Below, piece after piece: positions 36,342 through 44,126 of a stretch of 64,000 nucleotides of DNA. The first letter of the stretch is position 1. Every line of letters begins with the position of its first letter. This stretch comes from Rhizobium aethiopicum (lineage in GTDB: Bacteria; Pseudomonadota; Alphaproteobacteria; Rhizobiales; Rhizobiaceae), in assembly GCF_900094625.1 (NCBI RefSeq), contig NZ_FMAJ01000006.1, forward strand, positions 248,001-312,000. Direction: 5' to 3'. The position numbers and the translations under genes are program-made. The notes under the pieces were generated by a model that was given only the letters and a program-made list of their open reading frames with translations, ran no database searches and was not told the DNA's origin.

Positions 36342-38438
36342 ATGGCGGCGAACGTCCGGCTTCTGGAAAACCGGTGGGATGATGGTTACGCGGCAGGCCT
36401 CGATGAGCCCGGCAAGCTTCTCTATCGCTCCAATCTGCTCGGCGCCGACAAGCGCATCACCAATTACGGCGGCGGTAACACCTCGGCTAAAGTGATCGAA
36501 ACCGACCCGCTGACCGGCGACAAAGTTAGGGTGCTCTGGGTCAAGGGCTCGGGCGGCGATGTCGGCACCATCAAGCTCGACGGCTTCGCCACGCTCTATC
36601 AGGACAAGCTGGAAGCGCTGAAGGGCATCTACAAAGGTGTCGAGGATGAAGACCGCATGGTGGGCTTCCTGCCACATTGCACCTTCAACCTGAATGCCCG
36701 CGCCGCCTCGATCGACACGCCGCTGCACGGTTTCGTGCCTTTCACCCATGTCGATCACATGCATCCCGACGCGATTATCGCGATCGCTGCTTCGAAGAAT
36801 TCCAGGGAGCTGACCAAGCAGATCTTCGGCGACGAGATCGGCTGGCTTCCGTGGCGGCGCCCGGGCTTCCAACTCGGTCTCGATCTCGAAGCTTTCGTCA
36901 GGGCAAATCCGAATGCCAAGGGCGTCGTGCTCGAAAGCCACGGCCTCTTCACCTGGGCTAATGACGCCAAGGCCTGCTATGAGCTGACGCTCGATATCAT
37001 CAACAAGGCGATCGAATGGTTCGCGGGCCAGACCGAAGGCAAGACGATCTTCGGCGGCGCCCTCGTGCAAAGCCTGCCCGTCGCTGAACGGCGCGCCATC
37101 GCCGCCCGCCTGATGCCCGAGATTCGCGGCCGCATCGGCAAGCAGGAGCGCAAGCTCGGCCATTTCGACGATCAGGATGCGGTTCTCGAATTCGTCAATT
37201 CGAAGAACCTGCGTCCGCTCGGCGCACTCGGCACCAGCTGCCCGGACCATTTCCTGCGCACCAAGATCCGCCCGCTGATCGTCGATTTCGATCCCGTCAG
37301 GCCGGATGTCGATGCGATCGTCGCCGGTGTCGACAAGGCGCTGGAAGATTACCGCGCCGATTACGCCCGCTATTACAACGACTGCAAGCATGACAATTCG
37401 CCCGCCATGCGCGACGCCAATCCGGTCATCTTCCTCGTTCCCGGCGTCGGCATGCTGTCCTTTGCCCGCGACAAGGCGACGGCCCGCATCGCCAGCGAGT
37501 TCTACGTAAACGCCATCAACGTCATGCGCGGCGCCTCCACGGTGTCGGAATATCAGGGCCTGCCGGAGCAGGAAGCGTTCGATATCGAATATTGGCTGCT
37601 TGAAGAGGCCAAGCTGCAGCGCATGCCGAAACCGAAGAGTCTTGCCGGCAAGGTCGCCTTCGTCACCGGCGGCGCCGGCGGCATCGGCCGGGCGACGGCT
37701 GCCCGCCTCATCGGCGAGGGGACCTGCGTGGTGCTTGCCGATATCGACCAGGCAGCGCTTGAATCGACCGAAGCCGATTTCGTGAAGAAGTACGGCGCGG
37801 ATGCCGTGCGCAGCGTGAAGCTCGACGTCACCAAGGAAGATGCCGTGATCGCTTCCTTCGCCGAATCCTGCGTCGAATTCGGCGGCATCGATATCCTCAT
37901 TTCGAATGCCGGTATCGCTTCCTCGGCGCCGATCGAAGCGACCGAGCTGTCGACGTGGAGCCGTAATATCGACATTCTGGCGACCGGTTACTTCCTCGTC
38001 TCGCGCGAGGCCTTCCGGCTGTTCCGCCGGCAGGCGTTGGGCGGCAATGTCGTCTTCATTGCATCGAAGAACGGTCTCGCCGCTTCGCCGAACGCTTCCG
38101 CCTATTGCACGGCGAAGGCTGCCGAAATCCATCTCGCCCGTTGCCTGGCGCTGGAAGGGGCCGATGCGGGCATTCGCGTCAACACCGTCAATCCGGATGC
38201 CGTCCTGCGCGGCTCGAAGATCTGGAGCGGCGAGTGGCGCGAACAGCGTGCGGCCTCCTCGAAGATCGAGGTGGACGAGCTCGAGGAACATTACCGCAAG
38301 CGTTCCATGCTGAAGCTCAACGTGTTCCCGGAAGACATCGCCGAAGCGGTCTACTTCCTGGCATCCGATCTCTCGGCCAAGTCGACCGGCAACATCATCA
38401 ACGTCGACGCCGGCAACGTTCAAAGCTTCACGCGCTAA
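36342..38438 (+). CDS. rhaD: Bifunctional rhamnulose-1-phosphate aldolase / alcohol (lactaldehyde) dehydrogenase
   Basis: RhaD joins a class II aldolase-type domain, which splits L-rhamnulose-1-phosphate to dihydroxyacetone phosphate and L-lactaldehyde, with a short-chain dehydrogenase that acts on lactaldehyde. In the 698-residue product the aldolase part (about 1-400) shows YGGGNTSAKV and the metal-binding FVPFTHVDHMHPDAI. The SDR part (about 430-695) has the cofactor motif VTGGAGGIGRATA, the NAG motif LISNAGIASSAP and the catalytic YCTAK. GGGAGGATG precedes the ATG. Its partner rhaI lies downstream, separated by an antisense Pmp3-type gene. Confidence 0.95.
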   Translation: MAANVRLLENRWDDGYAAGLDEPGKLLYRSNLLGADKRITNYGGGNTSAKVIETDPLTGDKVRVLWVKGSGGDVGTIKLDGFATLYQDKLEALKGIYKGVEDEDRMVGFLPHCTFNLNARAASIDTPLHGFVPFTHVDHMHPDAIIAIAASKNSRELTKQIFGDEIGWLPWRRPGFQLGLDLEAFVRANPNAKGVVLESHGLFTWANDAKACYELTLDIINKAIEWFAGQTEGKTIFGGALVQSLPVAERRAIAARLMPEIRGRIGKQERKLGHFDDQDAVLEFVNSKNLRPLGALGTSCPDHFLRTKIRPLIVDFDPVRPDVDAIVAGVDKALEDYRADYARYYNDCKHDNSPAMRDANPVIFLVPGVGMLSFARDKATARIASEFYVNAINVMRGASTVSEYQGLPEQEAFDIEYWLLEEAKLQRMPKPKSLAGKVAFVTGGAGGIGRATAARLIGEGTCVVLADIDQAALESTEADFVKKYGADAVRSVKLDVTKEDAVIASFAESCVEFGGIDILISNAGIASSAPIEATELSTWSRNIDILATGYFLVSREAFRLFRRQALGGNVVFIASKNGLAASPNASAYCTAKAAEIHLARCLALEGADAGIRVNTVNPDAVLRGSKIWSGEWREQRAASSKIEVDELEEHYRKRSMLKLNVFPEDIAEAVYFLASDLSAKSTGNIINVDAGNVQSFTR

Positions 38439-38439
38439 G

Positions 38440-38598
38440 CTACTTCCGGAGGATCACCCATATTGCGTGGACGATCCCCGGAACATAGCCGCAAAGCGTC
38501 AGCAATATGTTGAGCCAGAAATGCAGGCCGATCCCGACCTGCAGAAATACGCCAAGGGGCGGCAGGATGATCGCAAGAAGAATGCGGATAACGTCCAT
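38440..38598 (-). CDS. Pmp3/YqaE-family small membrane protein
   Basis: Pmp3 proteins are tiny two-helix membrane proteins tied to membrane potential and salt stress in yeast, plants and bacteria. The 52-residue product shows the whole family pattern: MDVIRILLAIILPPLGVFLQ, GIGLHFWLNILLTLCGYVPG and a final IVHAIWVILRK. CAGGAGC stands six to ten bases before the ATG. Its stop abuts the rhaD stop on the other strand (one base between them), and the gene lies antisense inside the rhaD-rhaI unit. Confidence 0.92.
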   Translation of the reverse strand: MDVIRILLAIILPPLGVFLQVGIGLHFWLNILLTLCGYVPGIVHAIWVILRK

Positions 38599-38676
38599 CG
38601 TAGCTCCTGAGTTTTGAAAACATGTAAGCGTTAGAACGCAAACCACGTTCTGTGGTTCGCGACGTGGGAGGAAACA

Positions 38677-39969
38677 ATGGCTGAATTCAGGATTGCGCCG
38701 GATCTGGTCGCGACGGAAAATGAAAAGCGGGCGGCGGCGCTGAAAGCCGATTACGACGCATTGGGTGCCACCCTTGATCGGCGCGGCGTCGATATCGAGG
38801 CGGTGACACGCAAGGTCAGCGAATTTTTCGTTGCCGTTCCGTCCTGGGGTGTTGGCACCGGCGGCACTCGATTTGCCCGTTTTCCCGGCACCGGCGAGCC
38901 ACGCGGTATCTTCGACAAGCTCGACGATTGTGCCGTCATCAACCAGCTGACGCAGGCCACGCCGAACGTCTCGCTGCATATCCCCTGGGACAAGGCGGAT
39001 GCACGGGAATTGAAAGCCAAGGGCGATGCGCTCGGACTTGGCTTCGACGCAATGAACTCTAACACCTTTTCGGATGCTCCGGGGCAGGCCCATTCCTACA
39101 AGTACGGCTCGCTCAGCCATACCGACGCGGCGACGCGCGCGCAGGCGGTGGAGCATAATCTCGAATGCATCGAGATCGGCAAGGCGATCGGTTCCAAGGC
39201 GCTGACCGTCTGGATCGGCGACGGCTCGAACTTCCCGGGTCAGAGCAATTTCACCAAGGCATTCGAGCGTTACCTCGCCTCGATGGCGGACATTTACAAG
39301 GCCTTGCCCGACGATTGGAAGCTCTTCTCCGAGCACAAGATGTACGAGCCGGCCTTCTATTCGACGATCGTTCAGGATTGGGGCACCAACTATCTGATCG
39401 CCCAGACCCTCGGTCCCAAGGCCTACTGCCTCGTCGACCTCGGCCATCATGCGCCGAACACCAATATCGAAATGATCGTCGCCCGCCTGATCCAGTTCGG
39501 CAAGCTCGGCGGTTTCCACTTCAACGATTCGAAGTATGGCGACGACGATCTCGATGCCGGCGCGATCGATCCCTACCGGCTGTTCCTGGTCTTCAACGAG
39601 CTGGTCGATGCCGAGCAGCGCGGTGTCAACGACTTCAACCCGGCGCATATGATCGACCAGTCGCATAATGTGACTGACCCGATCGAAAGCCTGATCAACA
39701 GCGCCAACGAAATCCGCCGCGCCTATGCGCAGGCGCTCCTCGTCGACCGCAAGGCGCTTGACGGCTATCAGCAGGACAATGACGCGCTGATGGCGTCGGA
39801 AACCCTGAAGCGCGCCTATCGCGCCGATGTCGAGCCGATCCTTGCCGAGGCCCGCCGCAGGGCCGGCGGCGCGATCGATCCGATCGCCGCCTATCGCGCC
39901 AGCGGCTACCGCAGACAAGTGGCAGCCGAACGTCCGGCTTCCGTTGCCGGCGGCGGCGGTATCATCTGA
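38677..39969 (+). CDS. rhaI: L-rhamnose isomerase (rhizobial type)
   Basis: RhaI turns L-rhamnose into L-rhamnulose. The 430-residue TIM-barrel protein shows FFVAVPSWGVGTGGTRFARF, the metal-site regions WKLFSEHKMYEPAFYS, LVDLGHHAPNTNIEM and FHFNDSKYGDDDLDAG. This is the RhaI family of Rhizobium/Pseudomonas type, not that of E. coli RhaA. GGGAGGAAACA precedes the ATG. The 238 bp since rhaD contain an antisense gene, so rhaI may be read through from rhaD or from its own promoter; an ACCAC / GTGGT dyad stands just ahead. A strong hairpin follows the gene. Confidence 0.92.
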   Translation: MAEFRIAPDLVATENEKRAAALKADYDALGATLDRRGVDIEAVTRKVSEFFVAVPSWGVGTGGTRFARFPGTGEPRGIFDKLDDCAVINQLTQATPNVSLHIPWDKADARELKAKGDALGLGFDAMNSNTFSDAPGQAHSYKYGSLSHTDAATRAQAVEHNLECIEIGKAIGSKALTVWIGDGSNFPGQSNFTKAFERYLASMADIYKALPDDWKLFSEHKMYEPAFYSTIVQDWGTNYLIAQTLGPKAYCLVDLGHHAPNTNIEMIVARLIQFGKLGGFHFNDSKYGDDDLDAGAIDPYRLFLVFNELVDAEQRGVNDFNPAHMIDQSHNVTDPIESLINSANEIRRAYAQALLVDRKALDGYQQDNDALMASETLKRAYRADVEPILAEARRRAGGAIDPIAAYRASGYRRQVAAERPASVAGGGGII

Positions 39970-39994
39970 GCTGCCGGGCCGAATATAATGTGGT

Positions 39995-40026
39995 TGCCGG
40001 CAGCGTGGGGTGAAACGCTGCCGGCA
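39995..40026. terminator. Strong bidirectional hairpin between rhaI and the AhpD-like gene
   Basis: Perfect twelve-base arms TGCCGGCAGCGT / ACGCTGCCGGCA with an eight-base loop stand between two convergent genes. There is no clear T run on either side, so termination may need Rho or the hairpin may only block 3' decay. It is placed correctly to end both transcripts. Confidence 0.7.
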
Positions 40027-40034
40027 GTCGCCGC

Positions 40035-40493
40035 TTACGGCTTCCAGGCGCCGGCGATCTGGCGGGTGGCGATGTTCAGCCGGTTCCAGACATTGATGTT
40101 GGCGATGGCGATGACCAGCGCCGCAAGGCTCTTGCCGTCATAATGCCGGGTTGCCTCGTCCCAGATATCGTCGGGTACCGGGTCGGCGCGGTCGCTGACC
40201 CGGGTCATCGCTTCGGTCAGCGCAAGGGCAGCGCGTTCAGCATCGCTATAATAGGGGGCGTCGCGCCAGCCGGCGATGGCAAAGAGCCGCTCATCCGTCT
40301 CGCCGTGTTTGCGGGCAATGCGCCAATGGCCGTCGATGCAGACGCTGCAGCCATTGATCTGGCTGGCGCGCAGATTGACGAGTTCGAGCAGCTTTGCTGA
40401 AAGGCCTATCTCGGTCGGTACCTTGCCGAGTGCATTGAGGGCCTGCATGGCCGCGGGAAGCACGAGGGCGGGATTTCCCATTCTCTCCTGCAT
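40035..40493 (-). CDS. Carboxymuconolactone decarboxylase/AhpD-family protein
   Basis: AhpD-type proteins are small helical alkylhydroperoxidase-like enzymes with a CxxC redox pair. The 152-residue product has LRASQINGCSVCIDGHWRIARKHGE, the family's CxxC with its distal His, and ALALTEAMTRVSD downstream. AAGGAGA lies six bases before the ATG at 40493. It is divergent from an ECF41-like sigma factor and has a matching promoter, the standard partner arrangement of that sigma group. It probably protects against some oxidant, but the trigger is unknown. Confidence 0.92.
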   Translation of the reverse strand: MQERMGNPALVLPAAMQALNALGKVPTEIGLSAKLLELVNLRASQINGCSVCIDGHWRIARKHGETDERLFAIAGWRDAPYYSDAERAALALTEAMTRVSDRADPVPDDIWDEATRHYDGKSLAALVIAIANINVWNRLNIATRQIAGAWKP

Positions 40494-40538
40494 GATATGT
40501 CTCCTTGATGCGTTTCGTGTTCGACGATCCGCCGGCGC

Positions 40539-40565
40539 TGTCACACCGGCCGGGTTGCATTCGTC
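40539..40565 (+). promoter_or_regulatory. ECF41-type promoter for the sigma factor gene
   Basis: TGTCACA (40539-40545), a 16-base spacer and CGTC (40562-40565) match the ECF41 promoter consensus as I know it. The start point should be near 40572, giving a leader of about 30 bases with a GGAGG site before the sigma ATG. This points to autoregulation. Confidence 0.75.
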
Positions 40566-40573
40566 ATGGCCTT

Positions 40574-40600
40574 GACGCAACGCAGCGGAGGAATGTGACA
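40574..40600 (-). promoter_or_regulatory. ECF41-type promoter for the AhpD-like gene
   Basis: Read on the minus strand, TGTCACA (40600-40594), a 16-base spacer and CGTC (40577-40574) form a second exact ECF41-type promoter. Its -35 sits between the ribosome site and start codon of the sigma gene. It would start transcription near 40567, giving a leader of about 75 bases for the AhpD-like gene. Confidence 0.75.
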
Positions 40601-40601
40601 A

Positions 40602-41468
40602 ATGGACGAGAAAAAATGGCTGGCGGATGAATTCGAGGCGAATCGGTCGCATTTGAGGGCCGCGGCCTACCGCATGCTTGGTTCGCGCAGTGAGGCGGAG
40701 GATGCCGTTCAGGAGACGTGGCTGCGCCTCAACCGCACCGAGATGACGGGAATAGGCAATCTCGGCGGCTGGCTCACAACGGTGGTGGCGCGCATCTGCC
40801 TCGACATGCTGCGCGCCCGCAAGACACGAGGCGAGGAGCCGCTCGAAATGCCTGTGCATGCGTCAATCGCCGATCCCGCCAAGGATCCGGAACGAGAAGC
40901 CGCCTTTGCCGATTCGGTCGGTCTGGCGCTGCTCGTCGTGCTGCAAAACCTGGCGCCCGCCGAGCGTGTCGCCTTCGTGTTGCACGACATGTTCGATCTG
41001 CCCTTCGATGAGATCGCGCCGATCATCGGCCGTTCGTCCGCGGCCACCCGGCAGCTCGCAAGCCGCGCGCGCCGCCGCGTACAGGGCACGGACGAAGCGC
41101 CGGAGGTCGATCTCGGCCGCAAGCGGACGATTGCCGAGGCCTTTCTGACGGCGTCGCGCAACGGAGATCTGGAGGCGCTGATTGCGGTGCTCGCCCCAGA
41201 CGTCGTCTTCCGGCCGGATGCGACGGCCGCCCGATACGGCATCGGCGCAATGCGCGGCGCGACTGCCGTGGCCGAAGCCTTCAAGGGCCGGGCGCAGGCG
41301 GCACAAATCGCCGTCGTCGAAGGGGACCTCGGCTTTGTCGTCTTGATCGAGGGGCAGATTCGCGTCGCAGTATCGCTGACGATCGACGAGGGCCGCATCG
41401 CCGCGATCGACGCGGTCGCCGACCCGGATCAATTAGGGCGGATCGAATTTTCGATCCTTCGCGATTGA
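40602..41468 (+). CDS. ECF sigma factor, ECF41/SigJ-like, with C-terminal SnoaL-type domain
   Basis: The 288-residue protein directs RNA polymerase to stress promoters. Region 2 (about 10-75) shows AYRMLGSRSEAEDAVQETWLRL and GWLTTVVARICLDMLRAR; region 4 (about 105-160) has LAPAERVAFVLHDMFDLPFDEIAPIIGRS. The extra C-terminal domain (about 170-288), of the NTF2/SnoaL type, ends with ADPDQL, resembling the NPDKL motif of ECF41. In ECF41 factors this domain replaces an anti-sigma factor. The WLPEP linker of classic members is not seen; EEPLEMPVHAS stands there. Both flanking promoters carry its consensus. Confidence 0.9.
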   Translation: MDEKKWLADEFEANRSHLRAAAYRMLGSRSEAEDAVQETWLRLNRTEMTGIGNLGGWLTTVVARICLDMLRARKTRGEEPLEMPVHASIADPAKDPEREAAFADSVGLALLVVLQNLAPAERVAFVLHDMFDLPFDEIAPIIGRSSAATRQLASRARRRVQGTDEAPEVDLGRKRTIAEAFLTASRNGDLEALIAVLAPDVVFRPDATAARYGIGAMRGATAVAEAFKGRAQAAQIAVVEGDLGFVVLIEGQIRVAVSLTIDEGRIAAIDAVADPDQLGRIEFSILRD

Positions 41469-41711
41469 TGCATGCCGATGTTCGGAACCAGACGCTTGCG
41501 GAATGGACGCTCGGTTTCCGGCTGCTGAGCCTTACGCCGGCGTCATTCTTCTTGACAGCGATGCTTCCCGGCCTATTCTATTATAAAGCTTCATCTATCA
41601 TAGTTGTGGAATTCCTACCTGATTGTGCGATGAGGCGCCATCTCCGACCTCCCCATCATCCTCCATGACGACCTGTAGACAGGTTCCCGAGTCTTCGAAA
41701 GGAAACACCAC

Positions 41712-42920
41712 ATGTCCGGCGACCAGGCGAAGAAGCCGCTTCTCCTCACCAACGTCAGACCGATGGCTTTCGGTGCCGGTACAGGCTCGGGGGCGATCGA
41801 TATTCTCATCAATGGCGATGGCAGGATCGCAGAGACCGGTCCGTCTTTGGCAGTCTCCGAGGATGTGACTCGTATCGACGGCAAGGGCGCTTTCGTCTCG
41901 CCGGGTTGGGTCGATCTTCACGTCCATATCTGGCATGGCGGCACCGATATCTCCATCCGCCCTTCCGAGTGCGGTCTCGAGCGCGGCGTCACCACCCTGG
42001 TCGATGCCGGCTCTGCCGGCGAGGCGAATTTCCATGGCTTCCGGGAATATATCATCGAGTCCTCGCGCGAGCGTATCAAAGCCTTCCTGAACCTCGGTTC
42101 GATCGGCCTTGTCGCCTGCAACCGCGTTGCCGAACTCAGGGATATAAGGGATATCGACCTTGACCGGATCCTTGAAGTCTATGCCGAAAACAGCGAGCAC
42201 ATCGTCGGCATCAAGGTGCGCGCCAGCCACGTCATCACCGGCTCCTGGGGCGTCACTCCTGTCAAGCTCGGCAAGAAGATCGCCAAGATCCTGAAGGTGC
42301 CGATGATGGTGCATGTCGGCGAACCACCGGCGCTTTATGACGAAGTGCTCGAAATTCTCGGCCCCGGCGACGTCGTCACCCACTGCTTCAACGGCAAGGC
42401 CGGTTCAAGCATCATGGAGGACGAGGATCTTTTCAATCTCGCCGAGCGCTGCGCGTCGGAAGGCATCCGCCTCGACATCGGCCATGGCGGTGCTTCCTTC
42501 TCCTTCAAGGTCGCCGAAGCGGCGATCGCGCGCGGGCTTCTGCCGTTCTCGATCTCGACGGACCTGCACGGCCATTCGATGAACTTTCCGGTATGGGATC
42601 TGGCAACGACGATGTCGAAGCTGCTCAGCGTCGGCATGCCCTTCGACAAGGTTGTGGAAGCCGTCACGCACGCGCCGGCCTCCGTCATCAAGCTGCCGAT
42701 GGAGGGACGGCTTTCCGTCGGCTCGCAGGCCGAGTTTACCATTTTCGACCTCGTCGACTCCGAGCTCGAAGCGACGGATTCAAACGGCGATGTCTCTATC
42801 CTCAAAAAGCTGTTCGAGCCGCGCTATGCCGTAATGGGTGCCGAGGCCTTCGCTGCCAGCCGTTATGTGCCGCGGGCGCGCAAGCTCGTGCGCCACAGCC
42901 ACGGCTATTCTTACAGGTAG
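41712..42920 (+). CDS. Amidohydrolase/deacetylase family metallohydrolase
   Basis: The 402-residue product is a TIM-barrel metal-dependent hydrolase. It has the HxH motif in VDLHVHIWHGG, a Lys in GIKVRASHVITG that may be carbamylated to bridge two metals, His residues in MMVHVGEPP and VTHCFNGKAG, and the final Asp in FSISTDLHGHSMN. It belongs to the EF0837/Atu3266-like group of amidohydrolases, some of which deacetylate small molecules. The ATG follows a purine-rich GAAAGGAAAC. A TTGACA with TATTCT 16 bases on (about 41553-41580) and a GGAATTCC palindrome (41608-41615) lie upstream. The convergent IclR regulator may control it. Confidence 0.82.
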   Translation: MSGDQAKKPLLLTNVRPMAFGAGTGSGAIDILINGDGRIAETGPSLAVSEDVTRIDGKGAFVSPGWVDLHVHIWHGGTDISIRPSECGLERGVTTLVDAGSAGEANFHGFREYIIESSRERIKAFLNLGSIGLVACNRVAELRDIRDIDLDRILEVYAENSEHIVGIKVRASHVITGSWGVTPVKLGKKIAKILKVPMMVHVGEPPALYDEVLEILGPGDVVTHCFNGKAGSSIMEDEDLFNLAERCASEGIRLDIGHGGASFSFKVAEAAIARGLLPFSISTDLHGHSMNFPVWDLATTMSKLLSVGMPFDKVVEAVTHAPASVIKLPMEGRLSVGSQAEFTIFDLVDSELEATDSNGDVSILKKLFEPRYAVMGAEAFAASRYVPRARKLVRHSHGYSYR

Positions 42921-42925
42921 GATCG

Positions 42926-42955
42926 GCTGACGCTCCACATCTAGAAGGCGTCAGC
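42926..42955. terminator. Hairpin between the convergent hydrolase and IclR genes
   Basis: Eight-base perfect arms GCTGACGC / GCGTCAGC separated by 14 bases lie just after the hydrolase stop and reach into the IclR stop codon. It could end transcripts from both sides. No strong T run follows. Confidence 0.5.
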
Positions 42956-43784
42956 GGTTGCGCCAGCCCATCAGTTTTTCGATCCGTTCCGCCGAACTGC
43001 GCACATGCGCCGTATAATGGTTCTCGTCGGAAAAGGCCTTCTGCTCCGGCAACACGATGGAAATGGTGGCGACGCACTGGCCATCGCGATCGCAGATCGG
43101 CGAGGCGATGCAGGCCACCGCATAATCCGATTCGCCGGCCTGGATCGACAGGCGCGACTCGAAGGCTTTTCCGGCTGCTTCCGACAGCGTGCCCGGATCG
43201 ATCTCGGCCCGGCCGGTCGGGGATGAGCGGGCGCAGCGCTTGAACAGCTCGATGCGCTCCTCTTCAGGCAGGTGGCCGACGAGCAGGCGGCCGGACGCCG
43301 TCCAGTTCAGCGGTACACGGGTGCCGACGCGCGACGCCACCTGGAAATGGCTTGGGCCGTCGGCCATGGCCAGCACCAGCATATAATCGCCGTCGCGGCC
43401 GCAGACCTGCACGGTTTCGCCGGCCTGGCGGCAGAGGTCGTGCATTTCGTGGGTGGCGATGCTCATGAAATCCAGCGACCGGGCATAGGCAAGGCCGTAA
43501 TGATAGAGCCGTGCGCCGAGCCAGATCGATCCGTCCGCCTGGCGGGTCAGCATGTTCTTTTCGACCAGATCGTCGACGATGACGTAAACCGTCGACAACG
43601 GCGCCTTCACCGCCTTGGCGATGGCATAGACGCCGGCGGGCGATCCCGTCTCATAAAGATGATCGATCACCTGAAGCGCACGATCAATGCCGCTGACGCG
43701 CGCGCGCCGCGCGCCCTTGCCGCCGGCTTCGCCGGCAAGGCTCTCATCTTCGGAGTAAACTGCGGGTGATGTCTTTCCGTCCAA
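42951..43784 (-). CDS. IclR-family transcriptional regulator
   Basis: The 277-residue protein has an N-terminal winged helix (DRALQVIDHLYETGSPAGVYAIAKAVKAPLSTVYVIVDDLVEKNML, about residues 33-80) and the IclR effector domain with GTRVPLNWTASGRLLVGHLP and DYAVACIASPICDRDGQCVATISIVL. No in-frame ATG is suitable, so TTG at 43782-43784 is taken, with GAGGTG about eight bases ahead. It converges on the amidohydrolase gene and is a likely regulator of it; the small molecule it senses is unknown. Confidence 0.88.
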   Translation of the reverse strand: MDGKTSPAVYSEDESLAGEAGGKGARRARVSGIDRALQVIDHLYETGSPAGVYAIAKAVKAPLSTVYVIVDDLVEKNMLTRQADGSIWLGARLYHYGLAYARSLDFMSIATHEMHDLCRQAGETVQVCGRDGDYMLVLAMADGPSHFQVASRVGTRVPLNWTASGRLLVGHLPEEERIELFKRCARSSPTGRAEIDPGTLSEAAGKAFESRLSIQAGESDYAVACIASPICDRDGQCVATISIVLPEQKAFSDENHYTAHVRSSAERIEKLMGWRNR

Positions 43785-44126
43785 TTCGACGCACCTCGTT
43801 AGAACTGCCGTTGTGTTACATTACTATGGCATAGCGGTTGCCGTGGCAAATCGCAACATTTTGGGGGTTGATCGTGGGGCGGATGCGGCAGCAGTGGAAT
43901 CTGGAGAGCTTACTCGCTTGCTGATATGTGGCGCCACGGTTTCGCCGGCTCCGACGCCGTTAAGCCATTCGCTGAGATGAGCCTTGGCTTCCGCCGGATT
44001 GAAACGTACCACTTGCTGCTTCGATCACCAATTCCTGTTCATGCCAATCCGAAAATTATTCCGTGGTAATCCCGCTGGGAACAAGAAGCGACAGCCCGAG
44101 TTTGCCCCTGAACCCAGGAGGTCATG
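43785..44126. other. Intergenic stretch holding an antitoxin-like relic
   Basis: About 340 bp separate the IclR gene and the short-chain dehydrogenase. Apart from the Phd-like relic listed separately I see no gene or strong repeat. The IclR promoter should be near 43800-43840 on the minus strand and the dehydrogenase promoter near 44000-44100. Confidence 0.5.
43824..44012 (-). pseudogene. Remnant of a Phd/YefM-type antitoxin
   Basis: The minus-strand frame begins (GTG) VRFNPAEAKAHLSEWLNGVGAGETV. It resembles the N-terminal part of Phd/YefM antitoxins, which read like EAKTHLSxLLxxVxAGEEV. After Val the family resemblance stops, and the rest (APHISKRVSSP and onwards) looks like unrelated frame. 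No toxin gene follows. I take it as a decayed toxin-antitoxin locus. The match is short and judged by eye. Confidence 0.4.

Noticed and set aside
36285..38423. 712-codon minus-strand open frame opposite rhaD
   Set aside because: It is a mirror of rhaD codon bias with no recognisable motif; rhaD is a clear two-domain enzyme.
41608..41615. GGAATTCC as an IclR operator upstream of the amidohydrolase
   Set aside because: Only eight symmetric bases, an EcoRI-containing string that can arise by chance; flanks are not symmetric. Mentioned in the gene entry only as a possibility.
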